DNA from: Oscillospiraceae bacterium | GTDB lineage: Bacteria; Bacillota; Clostridia; Oscillospirales; Oscillospiraceae | DNA: 32,932 nucleotides | Assembly: GCA_031261745.1 (NCBI GenBank) | Contig: JAISJC010000115.1 | Location: 1-32,932, forward strand | Direction of reading: 5' to 3' | Notes under the pieces: model-generated | Told to the model about the DNA's origin: nothing | The model's input: only the letters and a program-made list of their open reading frames with translations | The model's database searches: none | Translations under genes and position numbers: made by a program | Shown: positions 7,251 to 16,727 of the stretch, piece by piece | How the letters are laid out: the number at the start of each line of letters is the position of its first letter | Position numbering within the stretch: position 1 is the first letter of the stretch

Positions 7251-10200
7251 ATGGACGAAATGAAAAAGCATTCTAAAAGCAAGCATATTATCAGTATGCT
7301 GCTGACCGTGGTAATGATTCTGTCGTTCACGGTAGGCACCGGAATCAACATCGCAAACGCGGCCGCGGGCCTAACCGTCACGCTTGACGGTGTCGGAACA
7401 ACCGCAAATATTGACCTCGGCAGCCCTGGGGCGACGCTGCGCATTGCGTTTTCCGATGTGGGCGGTGTCGGGGACAAGAAAATTACGGTCACGATTCCGG
7501 AGGGACTGACGCTCGTCGCCTACGACGGACAGGGCGGAGCGTGGGCGGACACAACCCTTGACGGGCTGGTCACGGCGACGCCCTCTTTGACTACCGCCAC
7601 CGGCCGGATATACGGCACTGTCGAGTACGCGCTGGATGTCGGCGTTATCGCCGGCGTCCTTGAACTGAAAGTTGCCGTCGATTCGTATCGTTATTACGGC
7701 CCGCACACTGTGCCGGGCGGCATTACGGTGGTATACACAGACGACGCCTCGACCACAATCACGGAAAACATCGCAGTGACTACGACCAACACGGGCGTAA
7801 CCGGTTTCTCAAATCAGATTACATTCTCGCAATCCGACAGAAACGTTTACACCACGCTGGGGGTGTCGGCGAAAAGTATGTATTCACAAACGCAGAAAGA
7901 CTACAACGGCTACACGTATTCACCGTACTGGAAAGCGGCGGTGTTCACCCTGAAATATCCAGCGGAGGCGGTGGTGAGCGGCGTATGGTTTGGCAGCACG
8001 GCTGCTACAAGTATGCCGACCGATATAACCGCTATGAATGTGTCAATAGCCGCGTCGGGGGGTAACGAGGCACAGTATACCGGCCCCATTTATAACGCGT
8101 CGGGAGACGAAATTGTAGCGAATAACTCCGCATATGCCATATCAATTAATACGGCTACGCGTGAAGTGAAGTTCTATGCCGGCGCGGGTGTCAATGCCTC
8201 ACCCGGACTGTATCTGACGTTCCCGACCTCGCACCCACCAGATCAAGCGGTAGCGGGCGGCACCTATAATATGATATCATCCGTTTATGTCACGGCGTAT
8301 GACGGAACGCATCCGGCGGTTACTTCTTCCGGTGCCGCGACCGCGACGATGTTCCATATTGCAAACGCAGCGACAAACCGCTTGGATTGGAATGATTCGT
8401 TTGGCAAAAACTGGTCTGTTGCCGTGCCGTACCCGGCGAATCTTGAAGGTCTGACGGTTATTCATCGACCGACATTTATGAACAAAACGGGCGCAGAACT
8501 GACAGATCAGGTCGTGACGTACACGTTCCCTGAGGACCTCGGCGTGCGCGGCTTCGACCTGCCGATAGCGGCGGCACCGCCCTCCAATCAGTTAACCATT
8601 ACATATACCGCCACTGACGGAAGCACACCGCACACAGAAACCGGTGTCGTCGTGACCGGAACATTCGGGTATGGCAATTCTTCCGGCAACGGCGGCAGAT
8701 TACGCATCGCCCCGTCGGGTATTCCGGGTTTGGGAGCTAACGACGTCATCACATCTGTCACGGCGGCTGTCGGAGACTTCCCCGCGGATTATAAGCAGGG
8801 CATTAACTCCTCTGACGGCTGCGGCATCTTCGGAAATCTGGCACCAACAGCAACCGGAGTGTATAATATCGGCGTTTCGTTTAATTCCACAACCACAGGT
8901 GACTCAAACGTAGCGGTTGCTATTTCACCCCCTTTTACCTCCACGGTCGTCACCGCACACACCAGTATGACGAGACTTATTACGGAAATCAAGCCGCACG
9001 CTACACACGGTGTCAACTTCTTCGGCGAAGATGATATTGAGGTGACAACCACGCTGAATACGTATTCCGGAATCTTCACCGGAACAATCCAGCGTGTCAG
9101 CAATCCCGATTTCTTCATTTACCTCCCCGAAGGCGTGAACTTGAAGCCGGGCAGCTTGACGTTGACGCAGACGGGCGGAACGCCGACGATTGTAGGTACG
9201 CCGGATGTGCAAACGAACTGCGAAGGAACCGGCAGAACGCTTGTCCGCGTGCATACAAACGGCGTCATCGGCTGGATGAACGAAAACTTGCTGAATTACA
9301 ATGCGCTTATCCTGAAATTCACAATGACGCCTGATACGACGGTAACCGGCGGTTCGTTCAACACCACCGATCTCGTGTTTGCGTCGGGCAGTGCGGGCGA
9401 CCCGTTCCTGCCGATTAGCGGCACTAACTCGGCAATAAAATTAGAATCGGCACTTAACATAGACATTAACGGTGACACCGATAAATTGGACACGGTGGCG
9501 ATGCAGTCCGGCGGCGGTACGAATTACTCGCTGTCCCCGAAAAAGGCGTTTACTGTGACCTCGGCTGTTCGCGCGGGCGACACCGGCCCGTTAACTACGT
9601 ATATACCGGGTACTGATACGACAATCGTCTCGTTCACCGAGGGGACAGTGATGGAATATCACCTCGGAGTCGTCAACAACTTAGATAGCCCCGCGGGCGG
9701 TTTTACGGCGTATGTTCCCGTGCCGCATTTCAGTTCTGGCACCGGCACGAATTACGGGTCAAACTTCCAGTCCGTCGCAGCCGAGTGGGATATGAAGCTC
9801 TCCGGCGCGCCGACGCCCGGCCCGTCAACGAACCTGGCGGATTATACGATTACTTACTCGACGGACGCAATCGCGGGCAACAGCCACGCGTCGGCGACGT
9901 ACAGTCCCACTCCCTCGTCGTGGGACGCTGTCACAATGATAAAAATCATAAATAATGCCGCCATACCGAATCTGACGAATGATACGATCATATTCAAGTT
10001 TATTGCCGGCGCAAATGCCGACTCGGCCGATACAAATAGCGACAGCTATAAGCGGAACATCTTCAATCCGTACTATCATATCAACGCAACCTCCGTTGTG
10101 GGAGATTTCGCCGGAAAACCTGTTGCGATGCAGCTTGTCGAAGGTTCCGTCTCCGGCACGGTCTGGCTTGACGAAAATGGCGACGGCTTGATGAACGGCA

Positions 10201-11576
10201 CCGAAGCCGGTGTCGCGGGTATACCTGTGCGGCTGCGGCTGCCGGGTACCGGCGCGGGCAACGCATACGCTCCGGGCGGGTCAATCACCGTGCATTCGGA
10301 CGCTGTCGGCAAGTACGCGGAGATTCTCACGAGCGGAACAGGTACGTATACGTTCCCCGACATTCCCTCGTCAACAATCGGGTACGACCTCGAAGTTGCC
10401 GCCGACCGCAACCGCTACAACTTCACCGTAACAGACGCAGTATCAAGTCCGCCGTCCGCGACAGACGATCAAATTGATTCCGATGTCGATGCAAACGGCA
10501 AAATTTCCCCCGTAAACATCGCCGATCTCGCGGTGTCGCAGTACATCGGCGCGGGACTTGTGCTCCGCGACGATTACGTAGTTAAATACGACGTAAACGG
10601 CGGCACGCCGACGATTTCTGATGTAACCGGAGTCGAGTGGGACGATGACGGATTCCTGCCGTCACCCCTGCCGCAGAAAAACGGCGAAGACCCGATCCGC
10701 TGGGATGTCTCCGTGGGCGGAACGCGCACAAATGTCACCGATCTCCATAAGTTCTCCGAATTAGCCGAGAACGGAGCGACGTCGGTCACGTTAAAGGCGA
10801 TTTACCCGACGCACAACACCTTCACCGAGACGTACAGCATCTCCTACGCCTATACGGGAACGGTCCCGACGGGCGCGCCGTCCGCACCGTCCACGGTCTC
10901 CGGCGTTGAAGCGGGAGAATCGCGCAGCGTCGCGTCGGCTCCGTCGCTGACGGGCTGGACATTCAGCGGCTGGGCGACGTCGGATACGTCGGTCTCCGGC
11001 GGCAGTTTCACGATGCCGTCGGGCAACGTCCGCTTCACGGGTTCGTGGACGGCGAAAACGCACAACGTCACATACGCCTACACCGGAACGGTACCGGCGG
11101 GCGCGCCCGCGAAACCGTCGGATATGCTGAACGTCGCGTACGGCACATCCGTCACGGTTGCGGACGAACCGACGCTCACGGGGTACACTTTCGTCGGCTG
11201 GGAGGTCAGCGGAGCGACGGTCACGGGCGGCGGATTCACGATGCCGGATAACGACGTGACAATTACGGGTCACTGGCAGCGCGACGGCGAGCCGCCGGAA
11301 CCGACGCCGACCCCAACCCCGACGTTGCCGCCGGACATCATCGTTAACGATCCCGACGTGCCGCCCGACGTCATCATTGACGACGACGGATCGCCGCTCG
11401 GCGAATGGGTCTGGGACGAGGAGATAGGGGAGTGGATTTTTGACGAATTCCCGCCGCTCGCGGATTTCGACGCACCCGATACCGGCGAGAAAAACGCGAT
11501 TCTGTGGCTGATACCGGCAATTTTTGCCATCGCCGGCGTGGCGTATATCCTGTCAAAGCGTGAAAGAATTAAATAA
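7251..11576 (+). CDS. Giant modular surface protein with APDTG sorting-like tail
   Basis: This 1441-residue protein is probably exported and attached to the wall. It starts with a signal peptide (basic N-region, core about 15-30, cleavage near NAAAG). Residues about 35-960 are beta-rich, Thr/Gly-rich adhesin-like sequence without a motif I can name. An SdrD B-like module follows (about 960-1080, SGTVWLDENGDGLMNGTEAG). Next come a YDVNGGTP segment (about 1105-1190) and two related repeats (about 1195-1267 and 1270-1345, both with YAYTGTVP.GAP and a GW motif) of the MucBP/InlB B-repeat kind, then a Pro/Thr stalk. The C-terminus is A1408-P-D-T-G1412, a hydrophobic helix and a basic end (SKRERIK): a sortase signal with Ala instead of Leu. 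The ATG at 7260 is an alternative start. A promoter and an unusual leader precede it. Adhesion is inferred. Confidence 0.85.
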   Translation: MDEMKKHSKSKHIISMLLTVVMILSFTVGTGINIANAAAGLTVTLDGVGTTANIDLGSPGATLRIAFSDVGGVGDKKITVTIPEGLTLVAYDGQGGAWADTTLDGLVTATPSLTTATGRIYGTVEYALDVGVIAGVLELKVAVDSYRYYGPHTVPGGITVVYTDDASTTITENIAVTTTNTGVTGFSNQITFSQSDRNVYTTLGVSAKSMYSQTQKDYNGYTYSPYWKAAVFTLKYPAEAVVSGVWFGSTAATSMPTDITAMNVSIAASGGNEAQYTGPIYNASGDEIVANNSAYAISINTATREVKFYAGAGVNASPGLYLTFPTSHPPDQAVAGGTYNMISSVYVTAYDGTHPAVTSSGAATATMFHIANAATNRLDWNDSFGKNWSVAVPYPANLEGLTVIHRPTFMNKTGAELTDQVVTYTFPEDLGVRGFDLPIAAAPPSNQLTITYTATDGSTPHTETGVVVTGTFGYGNSSGNGGRLRIAPSGIPGLGANDVITSVTAAVGDFPADYKQGINSSDGCGIFGNLAPTATGVYNIGVSFNSTTTGDSNVAVAISPPFTSTVVTAHTSMTRLITEIKPHATHGVNFFGEDDIEVTTTLNTYSGIFTGTIQRVSNPDFFIYLPEGVNLKPGSLTLTQTGGTPTIVGTPDVQTNCEGTGRTLVRVHTNGVIGWMNENLLNYNALILKFTMTPDTTVTGGSFNTTDLVFASGSAGDPFLPISGTNSAIKLESALNIDINGDTDKLDTVAMQSGGGTNYSLSPKKAFTVTSAVRAGDTGPLTTYIPGTDTTIVSFTEGTVMEYHLGVVNNLDSPAGGFTAYVPVPHFSSGTGTNYGSNFQSVAAEWDMKLSGAPTPGPSTNLADYTITYSTDAIAGNSHASATYSPTPSSWDAVTMIKIINNAAIPNLTNDTIIFKFIAGANADSADTNSDSYKRNIFNPYYHINATSVVGDFAGKPVAMQLVEGSVSGTVWLDENGDGLMNGTEAGVAGIPVRLRLPGTGAGNAYAPGGSITVHSDAVGKYAEILTSGTGTYTFPDIPSSTIGYDLEVAADRNRYNFTVTDAVSSPPSATDDQIDSDVDANGKISPVNIADLAVSQYIGAGLVLRDDYVVKYDVNGGTPTISDVTGVEWDDDGFLPSPLPQKNGEDPIRWDVSVGGTRTNVTDLHKFSELAENGATSVTLKAIYPTHNTFTETYSISYAYTGTVPTGAPSAPSTVSGVEAGESRSVASAPSLTGWTFSGWATSDTSVSGGSFTMPSGNVRFTGSWTAKTHNVTYAYTGTVPAGAPAKPSDMLNVAYGTSVTVADEPTLTGYTFVGWEVSGATVTGGGFTMPDNDVTITGHWQRDGEPPEPTPTPTPTLPPDIIVNDPDVPPDVIIDDDGSPLGEWVWDEEIGEWIFDEFPPLADFDAPDTGEKNAILWLIPAIFAIAGVAYILSKRERIK

Positions 11577-11603
11577 AAACACTTTTTCCACTGAATAAAT
11601 ATT

Positions 11604-11632
11604 GCAAAGACGCCCTGTAAAGGGCGTCTTGC
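11604..11632 (+). terminator. Hairpin after the surface-protein gene
   Basis: A 10-bp stem (11607-11616 with 11621-11630, AAGACGCCCT / AGGGCGTCTT) closes on a GTAA loop 30 nt after the stop. The T tract is poor, so termination may be partial. It lies directly upstream of the next gene's promoter. Confidence 0.6.
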
Positions 11633-11634
11633 TA

Positions 11635-11663
11635 TTGACTTTACGGTTATAATAGTATATAAT
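11635..11663 (+). promoter_or_regulatory. Predicted promoter of the SLH subtilase gene
   Basis: TTGACT (11635-11640) and TATAAT (11658-11663) are separated by exactly 17 nt, close to the sigma-A consensus. Transcription would start near 11670. The leader contains a small ACGGCG/CGCCGT hairpin (about 11682-11697) just before the GGGAGG ribosome binding site. Confidence 0.75.
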
Positions 11664-11708
11664 TTTCTGATTATTAGGTAAACGGCGTTTTCGCCGTGGG
11701 AGGTACAT

Positions 11709-14700
11709 ATGAAATCCACAAAACGAATCCTATCCATCTTGCTTGTGCTCGCGTTTTTGATCCCGACAGTTGCGTTCAAAGCGGCTGCGACTGCGGACGA
11801 AAACGACAGCGAGGGCTACATTGTTAAGCTCAAAGACGGGGTGGAAGCTCCGCTTTTCGCATTTGACGCGGACACACCCGCGCCGGAACTCATTCCGTAC
11901 ACGGGCGATATGTACATCGTGGACACGTGGGCGGAAGCCCTGCCGCTGATTCGGGCGGGTCTCGTGGAGTACATCGTGGAAAACGAGACGCTCCAACTGT
12001 TTGAGGAGCTTTCGCCGTTTGCAAATGTCACGGGTACGACTTGGTATCAGTATCCGGACTTTGTGGAAGTCGCTGCGCTGCGCGCCGCGGGATATGACGG
12101 CGCGGGCGTCAAGGTCGCAATCGTGGATTCCGGCGTGCGCGCCACTCACGAGGACTTGAATCCGGCGAAGTTAAGCGGCAGCAGCTTCATATCCACAATA
12201 AACGGAGCTGTTTACAGCGACGACAGCACGGGTCACGGCACGTTCATTGCCGGTATCATCGGTGCCGTGCGCGGCAACGACAAGGGCGTCGATGGCATCT
12301 CCGACGCGGACCTCATCATCGCGCGCTGCTTTCCGGACGGTTACGTGCAGACGAGCGACGCGATAGCGGCAATCAGCTACGCCATTGCCCAAAACGCGGA
12401 CGTTATAAATCTGAGCTTCGGCGGCGTGGGCGGCGAATTGGCGTCGGTTATGGGTACGGTGGTTCAGCGCGCGATTGACGCGGGCATTATCGTCGTCGCG
12501 GCGGTCGGAAATAAAGGAGACGATGCGATAAACTATCCCGCGGGACTGCCCGGCGTTATCGGCGTCGGTATGGTGAAATCAGACGGCTCTGTGGTGACCA
12601 GCAGCAATCCCGGCGATCCCGGCTCCAACCACAATTCCTCGGTGGACGTCACCGCGCCCGGTTACAATATGCCCGGACTGTGGCACACATCGAATACGCA
12701 ATACGCCTCCGGCGGCGGAACCTCTTTCGCCACGCCGATTGTCGCCGCTATTGCGTCTATGGTGCGCGACGCTGACCCCAAAATCGACAGCGCGGACTTC
12801 CGCGCGCTGCTGCCTGAATTTACGGAGGACGCGGGAGCCGCAGGCAGAGACGATTACTACGGCTACGGCATTATTAAAGGCTCAAAGGTGCTTGCCGCAC
12901 TGAATGCGCCGCGCACAATCACATATGAGACAGACGGCGGAACCCCTGTCGCGCCGGGCAGCTATAACATTTCACGAACGCTTCCCGGAACGCTTCCTGC
13001 TGCTGCGACAAAGATAGGATTCGATTTCGACGGCTGGTACGACAACGCGCTTCTCGAAGGCTCACGGATAACGGTAGTGCCGCAGGGAACCGTCGGAGCC
13101 GTCACGTACTACGCGAAGTGGATTGCCTCGGCGAACAATACCAATGTAGCGAGCGTAACGGTGGCCGGTATCACCGCCACAGCGGGCGCATCTAACACTT
13201 TCGATGTACAGCTCCCCGCGGGAACAGACCGTTCAACGCTCATAGCGGCTGATGTCGTCATTGTCCCCGAAAAATCCGGCGTAACGGTCAGCCCCCCCGC
13301 AACAGCAGATTCCGGCGCGACGTGGACGTTTGATGTCACCGACAGCGGCGCACCGACGAACTACACGGTAAACGTCACTGTTGCGGCAATCAACAGACCT
13401 GTCGCCGGCGTTCTGATAGACGGAGCGGCGACGCCGGCCTCCGTTGACAGCGTAACACCGGCGGTGCCGTATTCCCGTGATTTGACTACGGCGTTCACAT
13501 CGACGGAAAGCGGCACGTTATACACGGTCGAATCCTCCGACGGCACGGCAACGCCGACTATTTCAGGCAGCACTCTGAACTATATCCCGACGGCGGCCGA
13601 CGCGGGCAAAACCGTGCATATTGAAGTGAGCGCGAAAACGGGCGAATTCGCCTCGTTGAGCAATCAGGCGATTAACATCGCGGTGGCCGGTCTGCCGAAG
13701 AGCAACTCGTCAATCAGTCCGACAATCGGCACGTTTGACAAGAAAACGCCCGCAGATTTGCCGGTCGTCGTGTCGCCCAACGGAAACGACCTGACGTCGA
13801 TTAAGATAGGCACAACGACGCTTGTCCTGAACACCGATTACTCTTACGGAACAGAGCCGTCCATCGGCAGCACAACGACGATTTACATCAAATCGGCCTT
13901 CCTCAGCGCACAGACAAACGCCTCGCACACGCTGACGTTCACGTTCAGCGACGGACGCACGGAAGAGGCGAAAACCGTAACCTACGCCCTGACCGTTAAA
14001 GACACCACAAGCACCGGCGGTGGTGGCGGAGGCGGCGGCGGTGGCGGCGGAGGAGGCAGTACCGCCGAGCCAGAAGAGGACGATTCCGTGACCGTTCCGG
14101 CGGACGGCGGCAGTGTTTCCGTTGTGGTTGAGCAGTCGGGCGGCGAGGCCACGCTGACGCTTCCCACGGCGAAGGTCAACGAGATCATCGAGAAAGCCGA
14201 CGACACCGCAACGATTGACCTGTCAAAGCTCGCCGGCACCACTGCGGCAACGCTGCCGAAAACGGCACTGGCGAAGCTCGCGGACGCGGAGCTGGCTGTC
14301 GAGATTCAGTTACCGCAGGGTACGCTGACCCTGTCGGAGGAAGCGGCGGCGTCCGCCGCGCGTCAGGCCGGCACCAACGTAACAATCGCGATAAAACCGG
14401 CGGCTCCGTCCTCGCTGAACGAAAAGCAGCAGACGGCGGTCGGCGACAGCCCAGTATATGATATTTCAATCAAGAGCGGCAGCAGAAACATCACCGATTT
14501 CGGCGGCGGGGTTCTCACGATTACGCTGCCGTATACGCTGAAAACGGGCGAGGATCCCGCGAAAATCGTCGTGTACTACCTCGACGCCGACGGCAATATC
14601 CAAAAGATGAGTACAGTCTACGACGCTAAGACGCAGACGGTGAGCTTCACGACAAAGCACCTCTCGCTGTACGTTATCGCGTATGACGAGAACCTCACGG

Positions 14701-15278
14701 AAGACCAAAAAACCGACGATTCTGCGGATTGGAAGAATCCGTTCACCGACGTCGCGGCTGACGCGTGGTTCTTTGACGACGTGAAATACGCCGTCGAAAA
14801 CGGCCTGTTTAACGGCACAAGCGCGACGACGTTCGAGCCGGGTACCGCGATGACGCGCGGAATGATTGTGACGGTGCTGTACCGCCTCAGGGGCGAGCCG
14901 AGCATCGGCGAGCTGGATAATCCGTTCAGCGATGTCGCGGACGGTCAGTATTATACCCACGCGGTGATCTGGGCGGCGGCAAACGGCATTGTTAACGGCA
15001 TCGGCGATGGGAAATACGCCCCCGAAGCGAATATCACAAGGCAGGATTTCACGGTCATCCTCAACCGCTACGCGGTCTTAGAGGGTCAAACACTGCCCGA
15101 AACGAAGCCGTACACCCCGTTTAGCGACGACGCGGATATCGCAAACTACGCAAAAGAAGCGGTCGAGACGCTCTTCAAAGCCAACATCATAAACGGCAGG
15201 GACGACGGCACCTTTGACCCGAAAGGCACGGTCACCAGAGCTGAGGTCGCGGCGATGCTGCACAGATTCGCAAAATAG
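11709..15278 (+). CDS. Secreted subtilase (S8) with X2-like, poly-Gly and three SLH domains
   Basis: This 1189-residue serine protease is anchored to the cell envelope. A signal peptide (about 1-28) and a propeptide-like segment (about 35-105) precede the S8 domain (about 115-395), which has the full catalytic set: D140 (VDSG), H176 (GHGTF), oxyanion N268 (VGNKG) and S339 (GGGTSFATP). Then come a Flg_new/InlB-type repeat (about 400-470), beta domains, an X2-like module (about 665-765), a run of 14 glycines (codons about 14015-14056) and a further beta region. The end holds three SLH repeats (about 1012-1189, each with an FxD start and a TR.. end) that bind pyruvylated wall polymers. It follows its own promoter and a GGGAGG site. 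It could process neighbouring surface proteins or degrade dietary protein; the substrate is unknown. Confidence 0.93.
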   Translation: MKSTKRILSILLVLAFLIPTVAFKAAATADENDSEGYIVKLKDGVEAPLFAFDADTPAPELIPYTGDMYIVDTWAEALPLIRAGLVEYIVENETLQLFEELSPFANVTGTTWYQYPDFVEVAALRAAGYDGAGVKVAIVDSGVRATHEDLNPAKLSGSSFISTINGAVYSDDSTGHGTFIAGIIGAVRGNDKGVDGISDADLIIARCFPDGYVQTSDAIAAISYAIAQNADVINLSFGGVGGELASVMGTVVQRAIDAGIIVVAAVGNKGDDAINYPAGLPGVIGVGMVKSDGSVVTSSNPGDPGSNHNSSVDVTAPGYNMPGLWHTSNTQYASGGGTSFATPIVAAIASMVRDADPKIDSADFRALLPEFTEDAGAAGRDDYYGYGIIKGSKVLAALNAPRTITYETDGGTPVAPGSYNISRTLPGTLPAAATKIGFDFDGWYDNALLEGSRITVVPQGTVGAVTYYAKWIASANNTNVASVTVAGITATAGASNTFDVQLPAGTDRSTLIAADVVIVPEKSGVTVSPPATADSGATWTFDVTDSGAPTNYTVNVTVAAINRPVAGVLIDGAATPASVDSVTPAVPYSRDLTTAFTSTESGTLYTVESSDGTATPTISGSTLNYIPTAADAGKTVHIEVSAKTGEFASLSNQAINIAVAGLPKSNSSISPTIGTFDKKTPADLPVVVSPNGNDLTSIKIGTTTLVLNTDYSYGTEPSIGSTTTIYIKSAFLSAQTNASHTLTFTFSDGRTEEAKTVTYALTVKDTTSTGGGGGGGGGGGGGGSTAEPEEDDSVTVPADGGSVSVVVEQSGGEATLTLPTAKVNEIIEKADDTATIDLSKLAGTTAATLPKTALAKLADAELAVEIQLPQGTLTLSEEAAASAARQAGTNVTIAIKPAAPSSLNEKQQTAVGDSPVYDISIKSGSRNITDFGGGVLTITLPYTLKTGEDPAKIVVYYLDADGNIQKMSTVYDAKTQTVSFTTKHLSLYVIAYDENLTEDQKTDDSADWKNPFTDVAADAWFFDDVKYAVENGLFNGTSATTFEPGTAMTRGMIVTVLYRLRGEPSIGELDNPFSDVADGQYYTHAVIWAAANGIVNGIGDGKYAPEANITRQDFTVILNRYAVLEGQTLPETKPYTPFSDDADIANYAKEAVETLFKANIINGRDDGTFDPKGTVTRAEVAAMLHRFAK

Positions 15279-15329
15279 GTTATAATTAAATAACAATATA
15301 AATGTGCTTCACCCCTGACGGGGGAGGCA
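15259..15329 (+). promoter_or_regulatory. Possible weak promoter and leader hairpin of the CoA operon
   Basis: TATAAT (15281-15286) lies just after the subtilase stop, with TGCACA (15259-15264) 16 nt upstream as a possible -35. A hairpin with a 10-bp stem and one bulged A (15305-15315 with 15320-15329, loop TGAC) sits just before the AGGAGG ribosome binding site. It has no T tract and could serve as a weak barrier or a leader structure. I do not recognise a riboswitch. Confidence 0.4.
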
Positions 15330-15342
15330 ACAGGAGGATTCA

Positions 15343-15948
15343 ATGAAACGCAATTTTTCCGTTGGTAAGATGGCACGCTTGGCTGTACTTATCGCAATCC
15401 TGCTCGTGATGAACTTCACGCCGCTCGGCTTCGTCCAAATCCCGCCGCTGGCAATCACGCTTATGATGCTGCCCGTCAGCATCGCCGCCGTAACCGTCGG
15501 ACCGCTCGGCGGCGCGATTATGGGAATCCTGTTCGGGCTGACGAGTTTTCTGCAATGCGTCGGCATCGGAACGCCCGCCGTCGGGTTGAAGCTGTTTTTC
15601 TTCAATATCAACCCGTTTTTGACGTTCATCTGGTGCGTCGTCCCGCGCTTTTTCGCGGGCTGGCTGCCGGGGCTCATCTTCGCGGCTCTGCGTAAAACAC
15701 GGGTGCCGAAAACCGTCTCCTCCGTCGTCTCTTGCGGTCTCGGCTCGGCGTTTAACACAATCTTTTATATGTTCACGCTCTGGGCGTTGTTCGGGCGCAC
15801 AGAGAAGGTCATCGAAACGTACCATTCCTCGAATTTTTTCACTATACTGCTTGCGGTGCTCGTGACGAACACACTGCTTGAACTCGCTGTCAACACAGTA
15901 GTCGGCGGTGCTGTTTCGCGCGCGCTTCTTCGTGGAGGAAACAAATGA
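15343..15948 (+). CDS. panT: ECF transporter S component, probably pantothenate (PanT-like)
   Basis: This 201-residue, very hydrophobic protein has about six membrane helices and the look of an ECF S component: an N-terminal basic stretch with an Ala-rich helix (KMARLAVLIAILLVMNF), a PLGFVQIPP loop and a short basic C-terminus. S components bind one vitamin and share the EcfA/A'/T energising module, which is not encoded here. The gene overlaps coaX by 4 nt (ATGA) and is followed by coaB and coaC, so pantothenate is the logical substrate. The S-component call is firm from composition and layout; the pantothenate specificity rests on context. AGGAGG lies about 6 nt before the ATG. Confidence 0.85.
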   Translation: MKRNFSVGKMARLAVLIAILLVMNFTPLGFVQIPPLAITLMMLPVSIAAVTVGPLGGAIMGILFGLTSFLQCVGIGTPAVGLKLFFFNINPFLTFIWCVVPRFFAGWLPGLIFAALRKTRVPKTVSSVVSCGLGSAFNTIFYMFTLWALFGRTEKVIETYHSSNFFTILLAVLVTNTLLELAVNTVVGGAVSRALLRGGNK

Positions 15949-16727
15949 TTTTTGCGGTTGATGTCGGCAATTCCCACGTCGTCGTCGGCGTAATGGACCG
16001 CGGCGCGATAGTCTACGAGTTCCGGATGGTTTCCGACATATCGCGCACGGAGGACGAGTACGCGGCGGCAATATCCGATATGCTGCGCGGCAACGGAATG
16101 TCCGCCGCCGACATTGACGGCGCGATAATCTCGTCCGTCGTCCCGCCGCTCACGGGCGTTCTCGGCGCGGTTTGCCGAACAATGTTCGGCTTTGAGGCTC
16201 TCGTCGTCGGCGCGGGCGTAAAAACGGGTTTGAACCTCCACGTGGACAATCCGACCAAGGTCGGCTCCGACCTCGTTTGCGCCGCCGTCGCGGGCGCGCA
16301 GTACCGGCTGCCCGTTATCCTGATTGATATGGGTACGGCGACGACAATCACCGCCGTGGACGCGGGCGGGAGCTATATCGGCGGCGCGATTTTCCCCGGA
16401 CTCTCGCTGTCGTTTAACGCGTTGTCCAACAGCGCGTCGCTCCTGCCGAAAATCCCGCTGGACGCGCCGCGGAACACGATAAGCCGCAACACCGCCGAGG
16501 AGATGCGCAGCGGCGCGATTTACGGCACAGCCTCGATGATTGACGGAATGATCGCGCGATTTGAGCGTGAACTGGGCGCGAGCGCGACAGTCCTCGCCAC
16601 GGGCGGTCTTGCGCCCGCTGTGATTCCGTTCTGTGAGCGCGAGATTGAGATGTGTCCGAATCTGATTTTCGACGGGCTGCACCTGATTTATGAGCGAAAC
16701 GCGAAAGCAAAGGCGGAGAGCCGATGA
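15945..16727 (+). CDS. coaX: Type III pantothenate kinase CoaX
   Basis: This 260-residue enzyme phosphorylates pantothenate, the first step of CoA synthesis, and belongs to the ASKHA fold. Visible motifs are the phosphate-binding DVGNSHVVVGV (6-16), GVKTGL (91-96), the NPTKVGSDL segment with the conserved Asp (D109), IDMGTATT (127-134) and GGAIFPG (146-152). In most family members I know, the residue after that Asp is Arg (GADR); here it is Leu (GSDL), a variation worth noting. Type III kinases are not inhibited by CoA and need a monovalent cation. It overlaps both the S component and coaB by 4 nt (ATGA), which indicates translational coupling. Confidence 0.94.
   Translation: MIFAVDVGNSHVVVGVMDRGAIVYEFRMVSDISRTEDEYAAAISDMLRGNGMSAADIDGAIISSVVPPLTGVLGAVCRTMFGFEALVVGAGVKTGLNLHVDNPTKVGSDLVCAAVAGAQYRLPVILIDMGTATTITAVDAGGSYIGGAIFPGLSLSFNALSNSASLLPKIPLDAPRNTISRNTAEEMRSGAIYGTASMIDGMIARFERELGASATVLATGGLAPAVIPFCEREIEMCPNLIFDGLHLIYERNAKAKAESR

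Noticed and set aside
14010..14060. Possible simple DNA repeat
   Set aside because: The run encodes 14 glycines with mixed codons, so it is a protein linker and not an exact nucleotide repeat.
15305..15329. Hairpin before panT as a riboswitch
   Set aside because: It is a single bulged stem without the conserved elements of any class I know; kept only as a leader hairpin.
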